In this document: positions 15,444 to 23,085 of the stretch, one piece after another
Numbering within the stretch: the stretch's first letter is position 1
Layout: every line of letters begins with the position of its first letter
From: Sulfitobacter sp. JL08
GTDB taxonomy: Bacteria > Pseudomonadota > Alphaproteobacteria > Rhodobacterales > Rhodobacteraceae
Direction: 5' to 3'
Assembly: GCF_003352045.1 (NCBI RefSeq)
Contig: NZ_CP025815.1
Span: 1,798,001-1,862,000 of the forward strand
DNA length: 64,000 bases
Translations under genes and position numbers: made by a program
Notes under the pieces: generated by a model
What the model saw: the letters and a program-made list of their open reading frames with translations, nothing else
Databases searched by the model: none
Told to the model about the DNA's origin: nothing

Positions 15444-15835
15444 TGCCCGAGGTGCAAATCAGAATCGGCGGACGGACTTTCGAAGTGGCCTGCCAGGAAG
15501 GCGAAGAGCAATATCTGCACACCGCCGCCAAGATGCTGGATGACGAGGCGCAGGTGCTGGCCGATCAGGCCGGACGGATGCCCGAAGCCCGAATGCTGTT
15601 GATGGCAGGGCTGATGCTGGCCGACAAGACGGCAAGCGTCGAAGACCGGATTTCCGTGATCGAGGCGCGTCTGGCCGAACGGGATCAGGAACTGGAAAAA
15701 CTGCGCAACGCCCCCGCACCGGAACCCGAACGGATCGAAGTGCCGATTGTGCCGACGGCTGTCACCGAAACATTGGCTGAAATCGCCGCCCGCGCAGAAT
15801 CCCTTGCCGCCGCGATCGAAGAAAAGGCGGGCTAG
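15443..15835 (+). CDS. zapA: Cell division protein ZapA
   Basis: A 130-residue FtsZ-bundling protein. The N-terminal ZapA domain starts with VQIRIGGRTFEVACQEGEEQ and continues with the long helix AKMLDDEAQVLADQ, typical of the family. A coiled-coil tail (VIEARLAERDQELEKLRN) follows, and the C-terminus adds an alphaproteobacterial Pro/Ala-rich extension. It is translationally coupled to the preceding coiled-coil gene. In many bacteria the 6S RNA gene follows zapA; here the 3' side is filled by a convergent gene overlapping its stop by four bases, so no 6S RNA is visible. Confidence 0.9.
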   Translation: MPEVQIRIGGRTFEVACQEGEEQYLHTAAKMLDDEAQVLADQAGRMPEARMLLMAGLMLADKTASVEDRISVIEARLAERDQELEKLRNAPAPEPERIEVPIVPTAVTETLAEIAARAESLAAAIEEKAG

Positions 15836-16266
15836 CGGCGCAGCAGCCTGTTTAACAGGTTTTTTCGCGGGGCCATGACAACGCGGTTGTGCGCCAGATC
15901 TTCGCATACCCCGTTCAGACCGCTGGTCAACCCGACCAGTATGCGCTGCGCGGCAGGATTGTCGGGCGCGCCCCCCGCTTCAAGGATCAGGCGGCGGGTA
16001 CAGGTGCGCAACATGCTGGTTGCCCCAGTGGGGCCCGTATGCGCCTCAAGCCTGTCGGCAAAAAGGCCGGCCTGTTCCGCTACCGCGTCAGAATTGTCGA
16101 TGAAAAGGGAAAACGCCACCGGCGCTGTAATCCGCAACCGGTCAGGCGGGCCAGGATCGCGGTCGCACAGGCATCCCAGATGGTCTTGCAACCGCTTTTG
16201 CAGCAGGTCCAAAGACACAGTGCGCGCACCGGGGCGATACCAGATGCGCGCAAATTCAGTTGACAC
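15832..16266 (-). CDS. Conserved hypothetical protein, last gene of the purL-bolA-grxD operon
   Basis: A 144-residue soluble protein I do not recognise. It starts with a GTG (MSTEFARIWYRPGARTVSLD) six bases after the grxD stop. It has four cysteines, including CLCDRDPGPPD, and a basic C-terminal tail (APRKNLLNRLLRR). There is no signal peptide or membrane segment. The tight spacing puts it in the purL-bolA-grxD transcription unit. A link to Fe-S metabolism is possible from context and the CLC motif but is not shown by sequence. The ribosome binding site is weak, so the start is uncertain. Confidence 0.65.
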   Translation of the reverse strand: MSTEFARIWYRPGARTVSLDLLQKRLQDHLGCLCDRDPGPPDRLRITAPVAFSLFIDNSDAVAEQAGLFADRLEAHTGPTGATSMLRTCTRRLILEAGGAPDNPAAQRILVGLTSGLNGVCEDLAHNRVVMAPRKNLLNRLLRR

Positions 16267-16272
16267 AGGGGT

Positions 16273-16635
16273 TTAGCCGTTGGCTTCGCGGATCTTGTCG
16301 GCGGCGTCCTTGTCGTAGGCCACGCCGTTCTGTTCGAACAACGTATCCAGTTCGCCCGACAGCGTCATTTCGGTGATGATATCGCAGCCGCCGACAAATT
16401 CACCTTTGACATAAAGTTGCGGCACCGTCGGCCAGTCGGAAAAATCCTTGATGCCCTGCCGCAGGTTTTCATCGGCCAGCACGTTAACGTCGGCGAAATT
16501 CACGCCCATATAGTTCAGAACACCTGCAACGCGCGATGAAAACCCGCATTGCGGCATTTCCTTGGTGCCTTTCATGTACAGAACCACATCGTTGGCGCTG
16601 ATGGTTTCCTGAATTTGGCTGGCGGTATCAGTCAT
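16273..16635 (-). CDS. grxD: Monothiol glutaredoxin, CGFS type
   Basis: A 120-residue Grx4/GrxD-type glutaredoxin that carries a glutathione-ligated [2Fe-2S] cluster and passes it to Fe-S targets. The CGFS active site is in [15 protein letters not shown] (about residues 27-41), with [19 protein letters not shown] for glutathione binding. The start is chosen to match family length; an in-frame upstream extension is not needed. It overlaps the 86-residue membrane-protein gene by eight bases and lies close to a BolA gene, the known partner of CGFS glutaredoxins. Confidence 0.95.
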   Translation of the reverse strand: MTDTASQIQETISANDVVLYMKGTKEMPQCGFSSRVAGVLNYMGVNFADVNVLADENLRQGIKDFSDWPTVPQLYVKGEFVGGCDIITEMTLSGELDTLFEQNGVAYDKDAADKIREANG

Positions 16636-16888
16636 CTTGGGTCTCCGTCCTTTTGCCTTGCGGCACAAATCGTTTTGCATAGTCTTGCGGGTCTTTGGGC
16701 ACAGTGTAGCGCGCGATCTGGCTGCCGCCACCGCCGCCCGAATTATAATCGAGTTCAATCACATGATCGCCCTTGCCGGGCAGGCTGCCGCGTTCGGTGC
16801 CTTTGGTGCGGTGAAGGGCGAACGCCCCGCACAACACGGACACGATGCCGACCAGCACGATCAAAGGTATGATGAACCCCCAATCCAT
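16628..16888 (-). CDS. Small membrane protein between bolA and grxD
   Basis: An 86-residue protein with one N-terminal membrane helix ([20 protein letters not shown]) and a polar cytosolic tail containing [20 protein letters not shown]. It starts four bases after the bolA stop and overlaps grxD by eight bases, so it belongs to the operon. I know the gene only as a conserved Rhodobacterales neighbour of bolA and grxD; a function is not assigned. Confidence 0.78.
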   Translation of the reverse strand: MDWGFIIPLIVLVGIVSVLCGAFALHRTKGTERGSLPGKGDHVIELDYNSGGGGGSQIARYTVPKDPQDYAKRFVPQGKRTETQDD

Positions 16889-16892
16889 GGGC

Positions 16893-17129
16893 CTAGTCAG
16901 GGGCCTTGGTGGTCAGCGCCAGCGCGTGCAATTCGCCCTGCGATCCATCCATCTTGCCCTTCAGCGCGGCATAGACTGCGCGCTGCTGCTGCACACGGTT
17001 CTGCCCGCGAAAGCTTTCGTCGATCACTTCGGCTGCGAAATGCGCCCCATCATCGCCCTGTACGTTGATACGGGCCTTGGGAAACGCCTCGCGGATCATC
17101 GTTTCAATTTCGTGGGCGGTTATCGGCAT
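16893..17129 (-). CDS. BolA/IbaG-family protein
   Basis: A 78-residue BolA-fold protein. The motif sequence is ITAHEIETMIREAFPKARIN, then GDDGAHFAAEVIDESFRGQN, then RVQQQRAVYAALKGKMDG and GELHALALTT. The conserved His of the ELHAL motif, used as an Fe-S ligand in BolA-Grx heterodimers, is present. The gene sits in one operon with a CGFS glutaredoxin, matching the physical partnership of the two families in Fe-S trafficking. The IbaG versus BolA subgroup is not certain. Confidence 0.92.
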   Translation of the reverse strand: MPITAHEIETMIREAFPKARINVQGDDGAHFAAEVIDESFRGQNRVQQQRAVYAALKGKMDGSQGELHALALTTKAPD

Positions 17130-17195
17130 AGCGGCACTCCGGTCATTGATGATGATAGATGTAGGCGGTGGACGTGCCGCGTGCAAGGGACCCGA

Positions 17196-19355
17196 TCAGG
17201 CAATCGCAGCTTCAAAGGCCGAACGGAACAGCCCCGAAAGCTCCGCCATTTCAGCGCTGTGGCCGTCAAAGGCGATGGTATTACCGCCAAACTGTCCGAT
17301 CTTTTCTGCGGGCACACCGGCCTTTCGGACGGCCTCCATCAAAGCATCAGCCTTGTCCGGCGCACAGGCCAGAACATAGCGCGCCTGATCTTCGCCAAAC
17401 AGGGCACCGGTATCGGCACTGTTCAGTTGCACGCCCACGCCCGATTTTTCAGCCAGTTCAAACACGGCCAGCGCCAGCCCGCCATCAGACAGGTCACTGC
17501 AGGCACGGATCAGGGCGCGGTTGTCGCGCACAAAGCTGCCATGGCGCCTTTCGGCGTCCAGATCGACATAGGGCGCATCGCCGTCCTGACGTCCAAACGC
17601 CTCGGCCAGCAGGGCGGACTGGCCCAGATGCCCGTGGCTTTCGCCCAGCACAATCACCACATCGCCGCCCATCGCCTGATCACCGATGATGTCGGCGGTT
17701 GAGCGCAAAAGACCAACGGCGCCGATTGTCGGGGTTGGCAGGATCGCAGAACCATCGGTTTCATTGTAAAGTGACACATTGCCCGACACGATCGGCATAT
17801 CAAGCGCAGCCACCGCCGCGCCGATGCCCTGAATCGCGCCAACAAACTGGCCCATGATCTCGGGCTTTTCGGGATTTCCGAAATTCAGGTTGTCGGTTGT
17901 CGCAAGGGGCAGGGCACCCACGGCGCACAGATTGCGATAAGCTTCGGCCACGGCCTGTTTGCCGCCTTCGACAGGGTTTGCTTTGACATAGCGGGGCGTC
18001 ACGTCCGATGTGAAGGCCAGCGCCTTGTCCGTGCCATGCACCCGGATGATGCCCGCGCCCAGTCCGGGTGTACGGGCACTGTCGGCCATGACCATCGTGT
18101 CATATTGTTCAAAGACCCAGTTTTTGGCGGCGTAATTGGGCGAAGCCAGCAAGGCGCGCAATCCGGCAATCGGATCGATCGATGGCACGTCGGTCAGCGG
18201 TGCGGCGGCGGGTGTGGCGACCCACGGGCGATCATATTCGGGCGCATTGCCCGAAAGCGCCTTAAGCGGCAGATCGGCCTTCACGTCGCCATTGTACATG
18301 ATCAGGAAACGATCTTCGGCGATTGTTTCGCCGACAATTGCGAAATCCAGATCCCATTTTTCAAAGACCGCGCGCGCGTCGGCTTCTTTTTCGGGACGCA
18401 GCACCATCAGCATGCGTTCCTGGCTTTCCGACAGCATCATTTCATAGGCGGTCATGTGTTCTTCGCGCACCGGCACATTTTCCAGATCAAGACGCACGCC
18501 CAGATTGCCCTTGTCGCCCATTTCAACCGCGGAACAGGTCAGGCCCGCCGCGCCCATGTCCTGAATGGAAATGACGGCGCCAGTCTGCATCAGTTCCAGC
18601 GTCGCTTCCATCAGGCGCTTTTCGGTGAACGGATCGCCGACCTGTACGGTGGGGCGTTTTTCTTCGATCGTGTCATCGAATTCGGCCGAGGCCATCGTGG
18701 CCCCGCCCACACCGTCACGACCGGTTTTGGCACCAAGATAGACCACGGGCATCCCCACACCCGACGCGGCCGAATAGAAAATCGCATCGGTATCGGCAAG
18801 GCCAGCAGCAAAGGCGTTGACCAGACAATTGCCGTTATAGGCGGGGTCAAAGCGCACTTCGCCGCCAACAGTCGGCACGCCGAAACAATTGCCATAGCCA
18901 CCCACACCGGCGACCACACCATTGACCAGCTGCCGTGTCTTGGGGTGGCTGGTTTCACCGAACGACAGTGAATTCATCGCCGCCACCGGGCGCGCGCCCA
19001 TGGTGAACACGTCACGCAAGATACCGCCCACCCCTGTCGCCGCACCCTGATAGGGTTCGATATAGCTGGGGTGGTTGTGGCTTTCCATTTTGAACACCAC
19101 GCACTGACCATCGCCAATGTCGACGATACCGGCGTTTTCGCCGGGGCCGCAGATCACCTGCGGGCCTGTTGTGGGCAGGGTGCGCAACCATTTTTTCGAT
19201 GACTTGTAGGAACAGTGTTCGTTCCACATGGCCGAAAAGATGCCCAGTTCGGTAAATGTCGGCTCGCGTCCGATGATGGTCAGGATAAGCTGGTATTCAT
19301 CGGGGCTCAGCCCGTGGCTCTTGATCAGGTCGGGCGTGATGGCCGGCTCTTGCAT
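17196..19355 (-). CDS. purL: Phosphoribosylformylglycinamidine synthase subunit PurL
   Basis: A 719-residue small-type PurL, the ATP-dependent synthetase subunit of FGAM synthase in purine synthesis, which works with PurQ and PurS (not in this window). Diagnostic segments are [20 protein letters not shown] (about 37-56), [20 protein letters not shown] (88-107), [12 protein letters not shown] and [20 protein letters not shown]. It heads the operon purL-bolA-membrane protein-grxD-unknown on the minus strand, spaced 66 bases from bolA. This order is typical of Rhodobacterales. Confidence 0.97.
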   Translation of the reverse strand: MQEPAITPDLIKSHGLSPDEYQLILTIIGREPTFTELGIFSAMWNEHCSYKSSKKWLRTLPTTGPQVICGPGENAGIVDIGDGQCVVFKMESHNHPSYIEPYQGAATGVGGILRDVFTMGARPVAAMNSLSFGETSHPKTRQLVNGVVAGVGGYGNCFGVPTVGGEVRFDPAYNGNCLVNAFAAGLADTDAIFYSAASGVGMPVVYLGAKTGRDGVGGATMASAEFDDTIEEKRPTVQVGDPFTEKRLMEATLELMQTGAVISIQDMGAAGLTCSAVEMGDKGNLGVRLDLENVPVREEHMTAYEMMLSESQERMLMVLRPEKEADARAVFEKWDLDFAIVGETIAEDRFLIMYNGDVKADLPLKALSGNAPEYDRPWVATPAAAPLTDVPSIDPIAGLRALLASPNYAAKNWVFEQYDTMVMADSARTPGLGAGIIRVHGTDKALAFTSDVTPRYVKANPVEGGKQAVAEAYRNLCAVGALPLATTDNLNFGNPEKPEIMGQFVGAIQGIGAAVAALDMPIVSGNVSLYNETDGSAILPTPTIGAVGLLRSTADIIGDQAMGGDVVIVLGESHGHLGQSALLAEAFGRQDGDAPYVDLDAERRHGSFVRDNRALIRACSDLSDGGLALAVFELAEKSGVGVQLNSADTGALFGEDQARYVLACAPDKADALMEAVRKAGVPAEKIGQFGGNTIAFDGHSAEMAELSGLFRSAFEAAIA

Positions 19356-19450
19356 CCTGTTGGATTCCCCAAATGGCAGTCAGATGGGCTGTCTTTAATC
19401 CAAGGGCGCGCGAGGGGAAAGACCCCCGCGCGCCACGATGGTCATTCCGC

Positions 19451-21715
19451 CTATTTTTTTCCGGCCGCGCCCGCATCGCGGGTTTCCGCTTCGGCTGCGG
19501 CTGCGGCGGTAATCCTCGCCTTGTCCTCGTCTGTCAGCTCGTCGTGATCTTCCAGATTGGGGATGTTCACACGCACTTCGCGGCGGGCAAAATCAATGCC
19601 GGCTTCGTCGAACGCGGCCTTGACGCGATTATAGATCTCTTTACGCATCATGAACTGCGATCCGGGTTTGGCCATGAATTTGCCGCGCACGACCATACCG
19701 ACATCGTCGAAATTGTAGACGCCCTGCGATTTGAACGGTTGCAACATATCATCCTTGAATTCGTCCATGGCCTGTACTTCCTGGCCGATTTTCTTGAACA
19801 TCTTGCGCACTTTTTCGGGGTCGGTATCAAAAGGTACCGTGAACTTTAGCTTCGTGATCACCCAGTCGCGGCTAAAGTTCGTGACTTTGGCGATATCACC
19901 GTAAGGCACCGTGTGAACAAGGCCCAGATGATGGCGCAACTGCATCGAGCGGACCGAGATTTTTTCGATCGTGCCTTTGACATCGCCAACATCGACATAT
20001 TCGCCAACGCGAAAGGCATCATCGACCAGAAAGAAAACACCAGAAACCACATCGGTGACCAGCTTCTGTGCCCCGAAACCGATGGCCAGACCGGCAATAC
20101 CCGCCCCCGCCAGCAGCGGTGTTGTATCAACCCCAAGGCCGCTTAGGGCAAGAAGGGTGAACAGAACAACAATCGTTATTCGAGACACCAACAGGATAAG
20201 CGGCAGCACAGTCGACAGGCGCGAACTGCCCGCACCGCCGCCGTCGCCCAGTTCCTGTTCTTCCGAAGGCGCCTCTCCGGAGGCCGTCATTTCCTTAGCC
20301 AGCTGGCGGTTGATCACAACGGACACCACCTCCCAAAGCAGATAGCCGATTGCAATTGTGATCAGGAACGCAACCACGTTGCCGGCCAGTCTGGCCCCGA
20401 CGGCACCGGCAGCCAGGCTTGCCAGAGTCACACCCCAGAAATTCGCGATCACAAGAACCACAAGGCCAAATACAATAACGCGTCCGATGCGCACATAAGA
20501 CAATTCGGTGGCGTGATGCGCCCGTCTGGCAATCACACCTTCGCCCAGCATTGGCGGCATGATATTGCGCACGATCCCGCGCACCATCGTATCAAGGGCG
20601 GGGGCCAGCAACAAAACAGCCATTGTTTTAAAGTGAGGCGCGGTGCGCAGCAGATCGATCTGGCCATAGCTGGACAGCGTCAGGACAAGCCACCACGTTG
20701 CCAGAGACACCGCAATCGCGAAATAGGGATAGGCACTTGAAACTTTGGCCTCAATTTCGCTGACGCCTTTATCGGGTCCGCGCATCATCTGTATCAGACC
20801 ATCACGCGCGGTCCACGCGATCCAGACGATGTACAAATGCAGCGAAAGGTTCAGCCAGAACCCCAGACGCATATCCGCCACCGGAACCTGATTAAGTTCG
20901 TTGAAGCCAAGGATCGCAATGGTAAACCCGAACAGGAACGAAAAGCCGACAATGTGCCGGTTCAGGAATTGTGCCGTCTGATTGTCGGCATTTACCATAC
21001 GATAATTTTCGCGTTGCGGCGCCAGCAGAAAGCGCGAAAAGGCAATCACGATCCGCGGCAAAGCCACAAGGTTGAACAGGATGATCTGTGCAAATGGAAG
21101 CATCTCCAGCGGGATGATCGAAAAGGCAACGGTGCGACCGACCGCAAAAAAGACAAACACCCCCAGCAGATCGCGACACAACCGCCGGAACAGGGCCGCA
21201 ACGGTCGCGCGCAGTGTTTCGGGGCGTTCGTCATCTTCGTTCAGCGTATGCCAGCCACGGGTCAGCCGATTCACAACCCATTCTGCCGCAAAGCCCGCTG
21301 CGATCACTGTAAAGCACAGCCCCAAGAACAGCAGCACGCCCGAGACACCAAACTGGGAAAAGAAGTTTGAGACAGACTGCGCCTGCAAGCTAAACAGGTT
21401 GGGGATGGCCTTGATCGCGATCAGTATCTGGCCAACAGCCCCCGTTGTCGCATGATAAAACATTTCACCCAGACCGCTGGAGTCGTCCGCACTTTCTGCG
21501 GCTTGCGCCTGTGCGACCGCATCAAGGCGCTCCAGCAACAAGCCTCTGACCTGTTCGTCAGACAACCCCGCCACCAGATCGCGCACGTTTTCGGGGGACA
21601 GCGTTTCCGGCAATGTCACTGACGCGGTGTCGGTTGCGCTTTGTGCCTGTACTGCGCCCGAGAATGCGACACACAAAAAGAGCGCAAGCGCGCTTGATAG
21701 AATTCTTGTCAGCAA
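19451..21715 (-). CDS. MscS-family mechanosensitive ion channel, large form
   Basis: A 754-residue inner-membrane channel of the large MscS class. A signal peptide (MLTRILSSALALFLCVAFSG) is followed by a periplasmic helical domain of about 100 residues. About ten membrane segments come next, then the MscS pore helix and beta domain (LLAGAGIAGLAIGFGAQKLV, then SGVFFLVDDAFRVGEYVDVG, about residues 530-575) and the mixed alpha/beta C-terminal domain. The tail is rich in Glu/Ala. It releases solutes on hypo-osmotic shock. It stands alone, with no operon partner. Confidence 0.92.
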   Translation of the reverse strand: MLTRILSSALALFLCVAFSGAVQAQSATDTASVTLPETLSPENVRDLVAGLSDEQVRGLLLERLDAVAQAQAAESADDSSGLGEMFYHATTGAVGQILIAIKAIPNLFSLQAQSVSNFFSQFGVSGVLLFLGLCFTVIAAGFAAEWVVNRLTRGWHTLNEDDERPETLRATVAALFRRLCRDLLGVFVFFAVGRTVAFSIIPLEMLPFAQIILFNLVALPRIVIAFSRFLLAPQRENYRMVNADNQTAQFLNRHIVGFSFLFGFTIAILGFNELNQVPVADMRLGFWLNLSLHLYIVWIAWTARDGLIQMMRGPDKGVSEIEAKVSSAYPYFAIAVSLATWWLVLTLSSYGQIDLLRTAPHFKTMAVLLLAPALDTMVRGIVRNIMPPMLGEGVIARRAHHATELSYVRIGRVIVFGLVVLVIANFWGVTLASLAAGAVGARLAGNVVAFLITIAIGYLLWEVVSVVINRQLAKEMTASGEAPSEEQELGDGGGAGSSRLSTVLPLILLVSRITIVVLFTLLALSGLGVDTTPLLAGAGIAGLAIGFGAQKLVTDVVSGVFFLVDDAFRVGEYVDVGDVKGTIEKISVRSMQLRHHLGLVHTVPYGDIAKVTNFSRDWVITKLKFTVPFDTDPEKVRKMFKKIGQEVQAMDEFKDDMLQPFKSQGVYNFDDVGMVVRGKFMAKPGSQFMMRKEIYNRVKAAFDEAGIDFARREVRVNIPNLEDHDELTDEDKARITAAAAAEAETRDAGAAGKK

Positions 21716-21839
21716 GTGTTCTGTCCCTTGTCGGTATTTGGTTACTTGTTTGTTTGGCTCAAAATCGGCGAAAACCCTCTACTATGCAAGAAATCTCTGC
21801 ACCCCGGATTTGCGCACGCAATTGACTGTGTAGCAGGGC

Positions 21840-21870
21840 CAAAAAAAAGGCCGAGCTAATAAGCTCGGCC
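21840..21870 (-). terminator. Strong rho-independent terminator of the sRNA
   Basis: Perfect nine-pair GGCCGAGCT/AGCTCGGCC stem with a 4-base loop; on the minus strand it is followed by eight T residues (21841-21848). Confidence 0.9.
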
Positions 21871-21925
21871 GAAGTCCAACAGGGAGGTATGAAGATGATG
21901 CGCGTTTAAGCCATCATCGCCTTCG
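21841..21925 (-). ncRNA. Candidate trans-acting sRNA with anti-Shine-Dalgarno linker, next to lsrB-like gene
   Basis: Reading the minus strand: a first hairpin GATGATG/CATCATC (21912-21918 with 21894-21900), then an unpaired linker holding ACCUCCCUGU (complement of 21879-21888), then a nine-pair GC-rich hairpin and eight U residues. This hairpin-linker-terminator layout with an exposed CCUCCC is that of Hfq-type sRNAs that block ribosome binding sites, such as AbcR and CcsR RNAs of alphaproteobacteria. A -35/-10 pair with a 17-base spacer and a LysR-type palindrome lie directly upstream. About 85 nucleotides. Not matched to a named family. Confidence 0.65.
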
Positions 21926-21931
21926 AATGAT

Positions 21932-21960
21932 CAAATAGGCAGCAGAATTGAATCGATCAA
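21932..21960 (-). promoter_or_regulatory. Probable sigma-70 promoter of the sRNA
   Basis: On the minus strand TTGATC (-35, complement of 21955-21960), a 17-base spacer and TATTTG (-10, complement of 21932-21937). The expected start is near 21925. Confidence 0.55.
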
Positions 21961-21992
21961 GAGTTATCGGGCCATTATTCGGCAATCCCGAT

Positions 21993-22007
21993 ATGCACTG
22001 GATGCAT
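21993..22007. promoter_or_regulatory. LysR-type T-N11-A operator upstream of the sRNA
   Basis: ATGCACTGGATGCAT is a perfect ATGCA/TGCAT inverted repeat with the T-N11-A spacing bound by LysR regulators. It starts nine bases after the LysR stop codon and is centred about 75 bases upstream of the predicted sRNA start, the usual place for a LysR recognition site. Confidence 0.6.
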
Positions 22008-22015
22008 AGCTTTGA

Positions 22016-22936
22016 TCAGGGTTTCGCCTGATCGCGCAATTGCCGGCGGTAGGTAATGATTTCGTCCTGCACAAAGTCGCGAAACGCAGAGATGCGTTTG
22101 GATTGGCGCAGTTCCTCGGGGTAGGCCAGGAAAACGGGCACATCCGCCGAAGTCACCTCGGGCAGGACAGAGACCAGATCGGGAAAGTCCTGCGTGACAT
22201 AATCGGGCAGGATGCCAATGCCGATATTGCTGATAACCCCTTGCAGCACACCGAAATAATTGTTCACCGTCAGAAGTGACCGGATATCGTATGTCATCAG
22301 ATGCTGCACCAGCGATATTCCCGCGACAACCTGGGCCGATTTCACATTCTGGAACACCAGACGGTGTCTGGAGATATCTGACAACCGCTTGGGCGTACCG
22401 TTTTCCGCCAGATAATCGGGCGACGCAAACAGGCGCATTTGTACTGTCATCAGTTTCTTGCGGATCAGATCGGCCTGCGAAGGTTCCTTCATCCTGATCG
22501 CCACATCCGCCTCGCGCATTGGTAAATCCAGAACGCGTTCTTCCAGCATCAGATCGATTTTAAGGTCGGGATATTTTTCGTACAATTTGTTCAGGCGCGG
22601 CACCAGCCAAAGCGAGCCGAACGCCATTGTGGTCGTCACCTTGAGTTCGCCGAACACTTCTTCTTCGCTGTCGCGGATACGGGCGCTGGCCGTGTCCAGA
22701 CGTTTGACCATCGCGCTGGTTGCATCAAACAGCAATTCACCCTGTTCGGTCAGAATCAGCCCGCGGGCATGGCGGTGAAACAGGGTTGCGTGCAGGCTTT
22801 CCTCAAGCCCGCGAATCTGGCGGCTGACCGCAGATTGTGACAGGTTCAACTTGTCACCCGCATGGGTCAGGCTGCCGGCATCGGCAACCGCATGAAATAT
22901 TCGAAGCTTGTCCCAGTCCATCGCCGCAACTTTCAT
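22016..22936 (-). CDS. LysR-family regulator, LsrB/VtlR-like
   Basis: A 306-residue LysR-type regulator. Its N-terminus (MDWDKLRIFHAVADAGSLTH, SQSAVSRQIRGLEE, LFHRHARGLILTEQGELLF) closely resembles LsrB of Sinorhizobium and VtlR of Brucella and Agrobacterium, which activate AbcR-type small RNAs and respond to redox or metabolic state. The effector domain begins near residue 95. A start five codons downstream (MDWDK) is equally possible. A candidate sRNA with its own LysR-type operator follows on the same strand. The gene is divergent from indolepyruvate ferredoxin oxidoreductase, another possible target. Confidence 0.85.
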   Translation of the reverse strand: MKVAAMDWDKLRIFHAVADAGSLTHAGDKLNLSQSAVSRQIRGLEESLHATLFHRHARGLILTEQGELLFDATSAMVKRLDTASARIRDSEEEVFGELKVTTTMAFGSLWLVPRLNKLYEKYPDLKIDLMLEERVLDLPMREADVAIRMKEPSQADLIRKKLMTVQMRLFASPDYLAENGTPKRLSDISRHRLVFQNVKSAQVVAGISLVQHLMTYDIRSLLTVNNYFGVLQGVISNIGIGILPDYVTQDFPDLVSVLPEVTSADVPVFLAYPEELRQSKRISAFRDFVQDEIITYRRQLRDQAKP

Positions 22937-23085
22937 ATAGATGTATGTGACCTATATGAAATCATGAAAAAAGGAACCTTGCGCAGGGCGGGAAACGCAA
23001 AATATCCAAAAAATTCGCTATGCAGGTCAGAAATTATGACCTATTATTAGGCAAGTAATTGTTAACCCAGCCTTGGGAGGGGCCG

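Noticed and set aside
15836-16270. 6S RNA gene downstream of zapA
   Set aside because: The usual position is filled by a convergent protein gene and no long 6S-like hairpin is visible.
21889-21909. Six-codon frame MKMMRV behind a perfect GGGAGG on the plus strand
   Set aside because: The GGGAGG is the complement of the sRNA's CCUCCC linker and the codons come from its first hairpin; the minus-strand RNA explains the sequence better. A leader peptide cannot be fully excluded.
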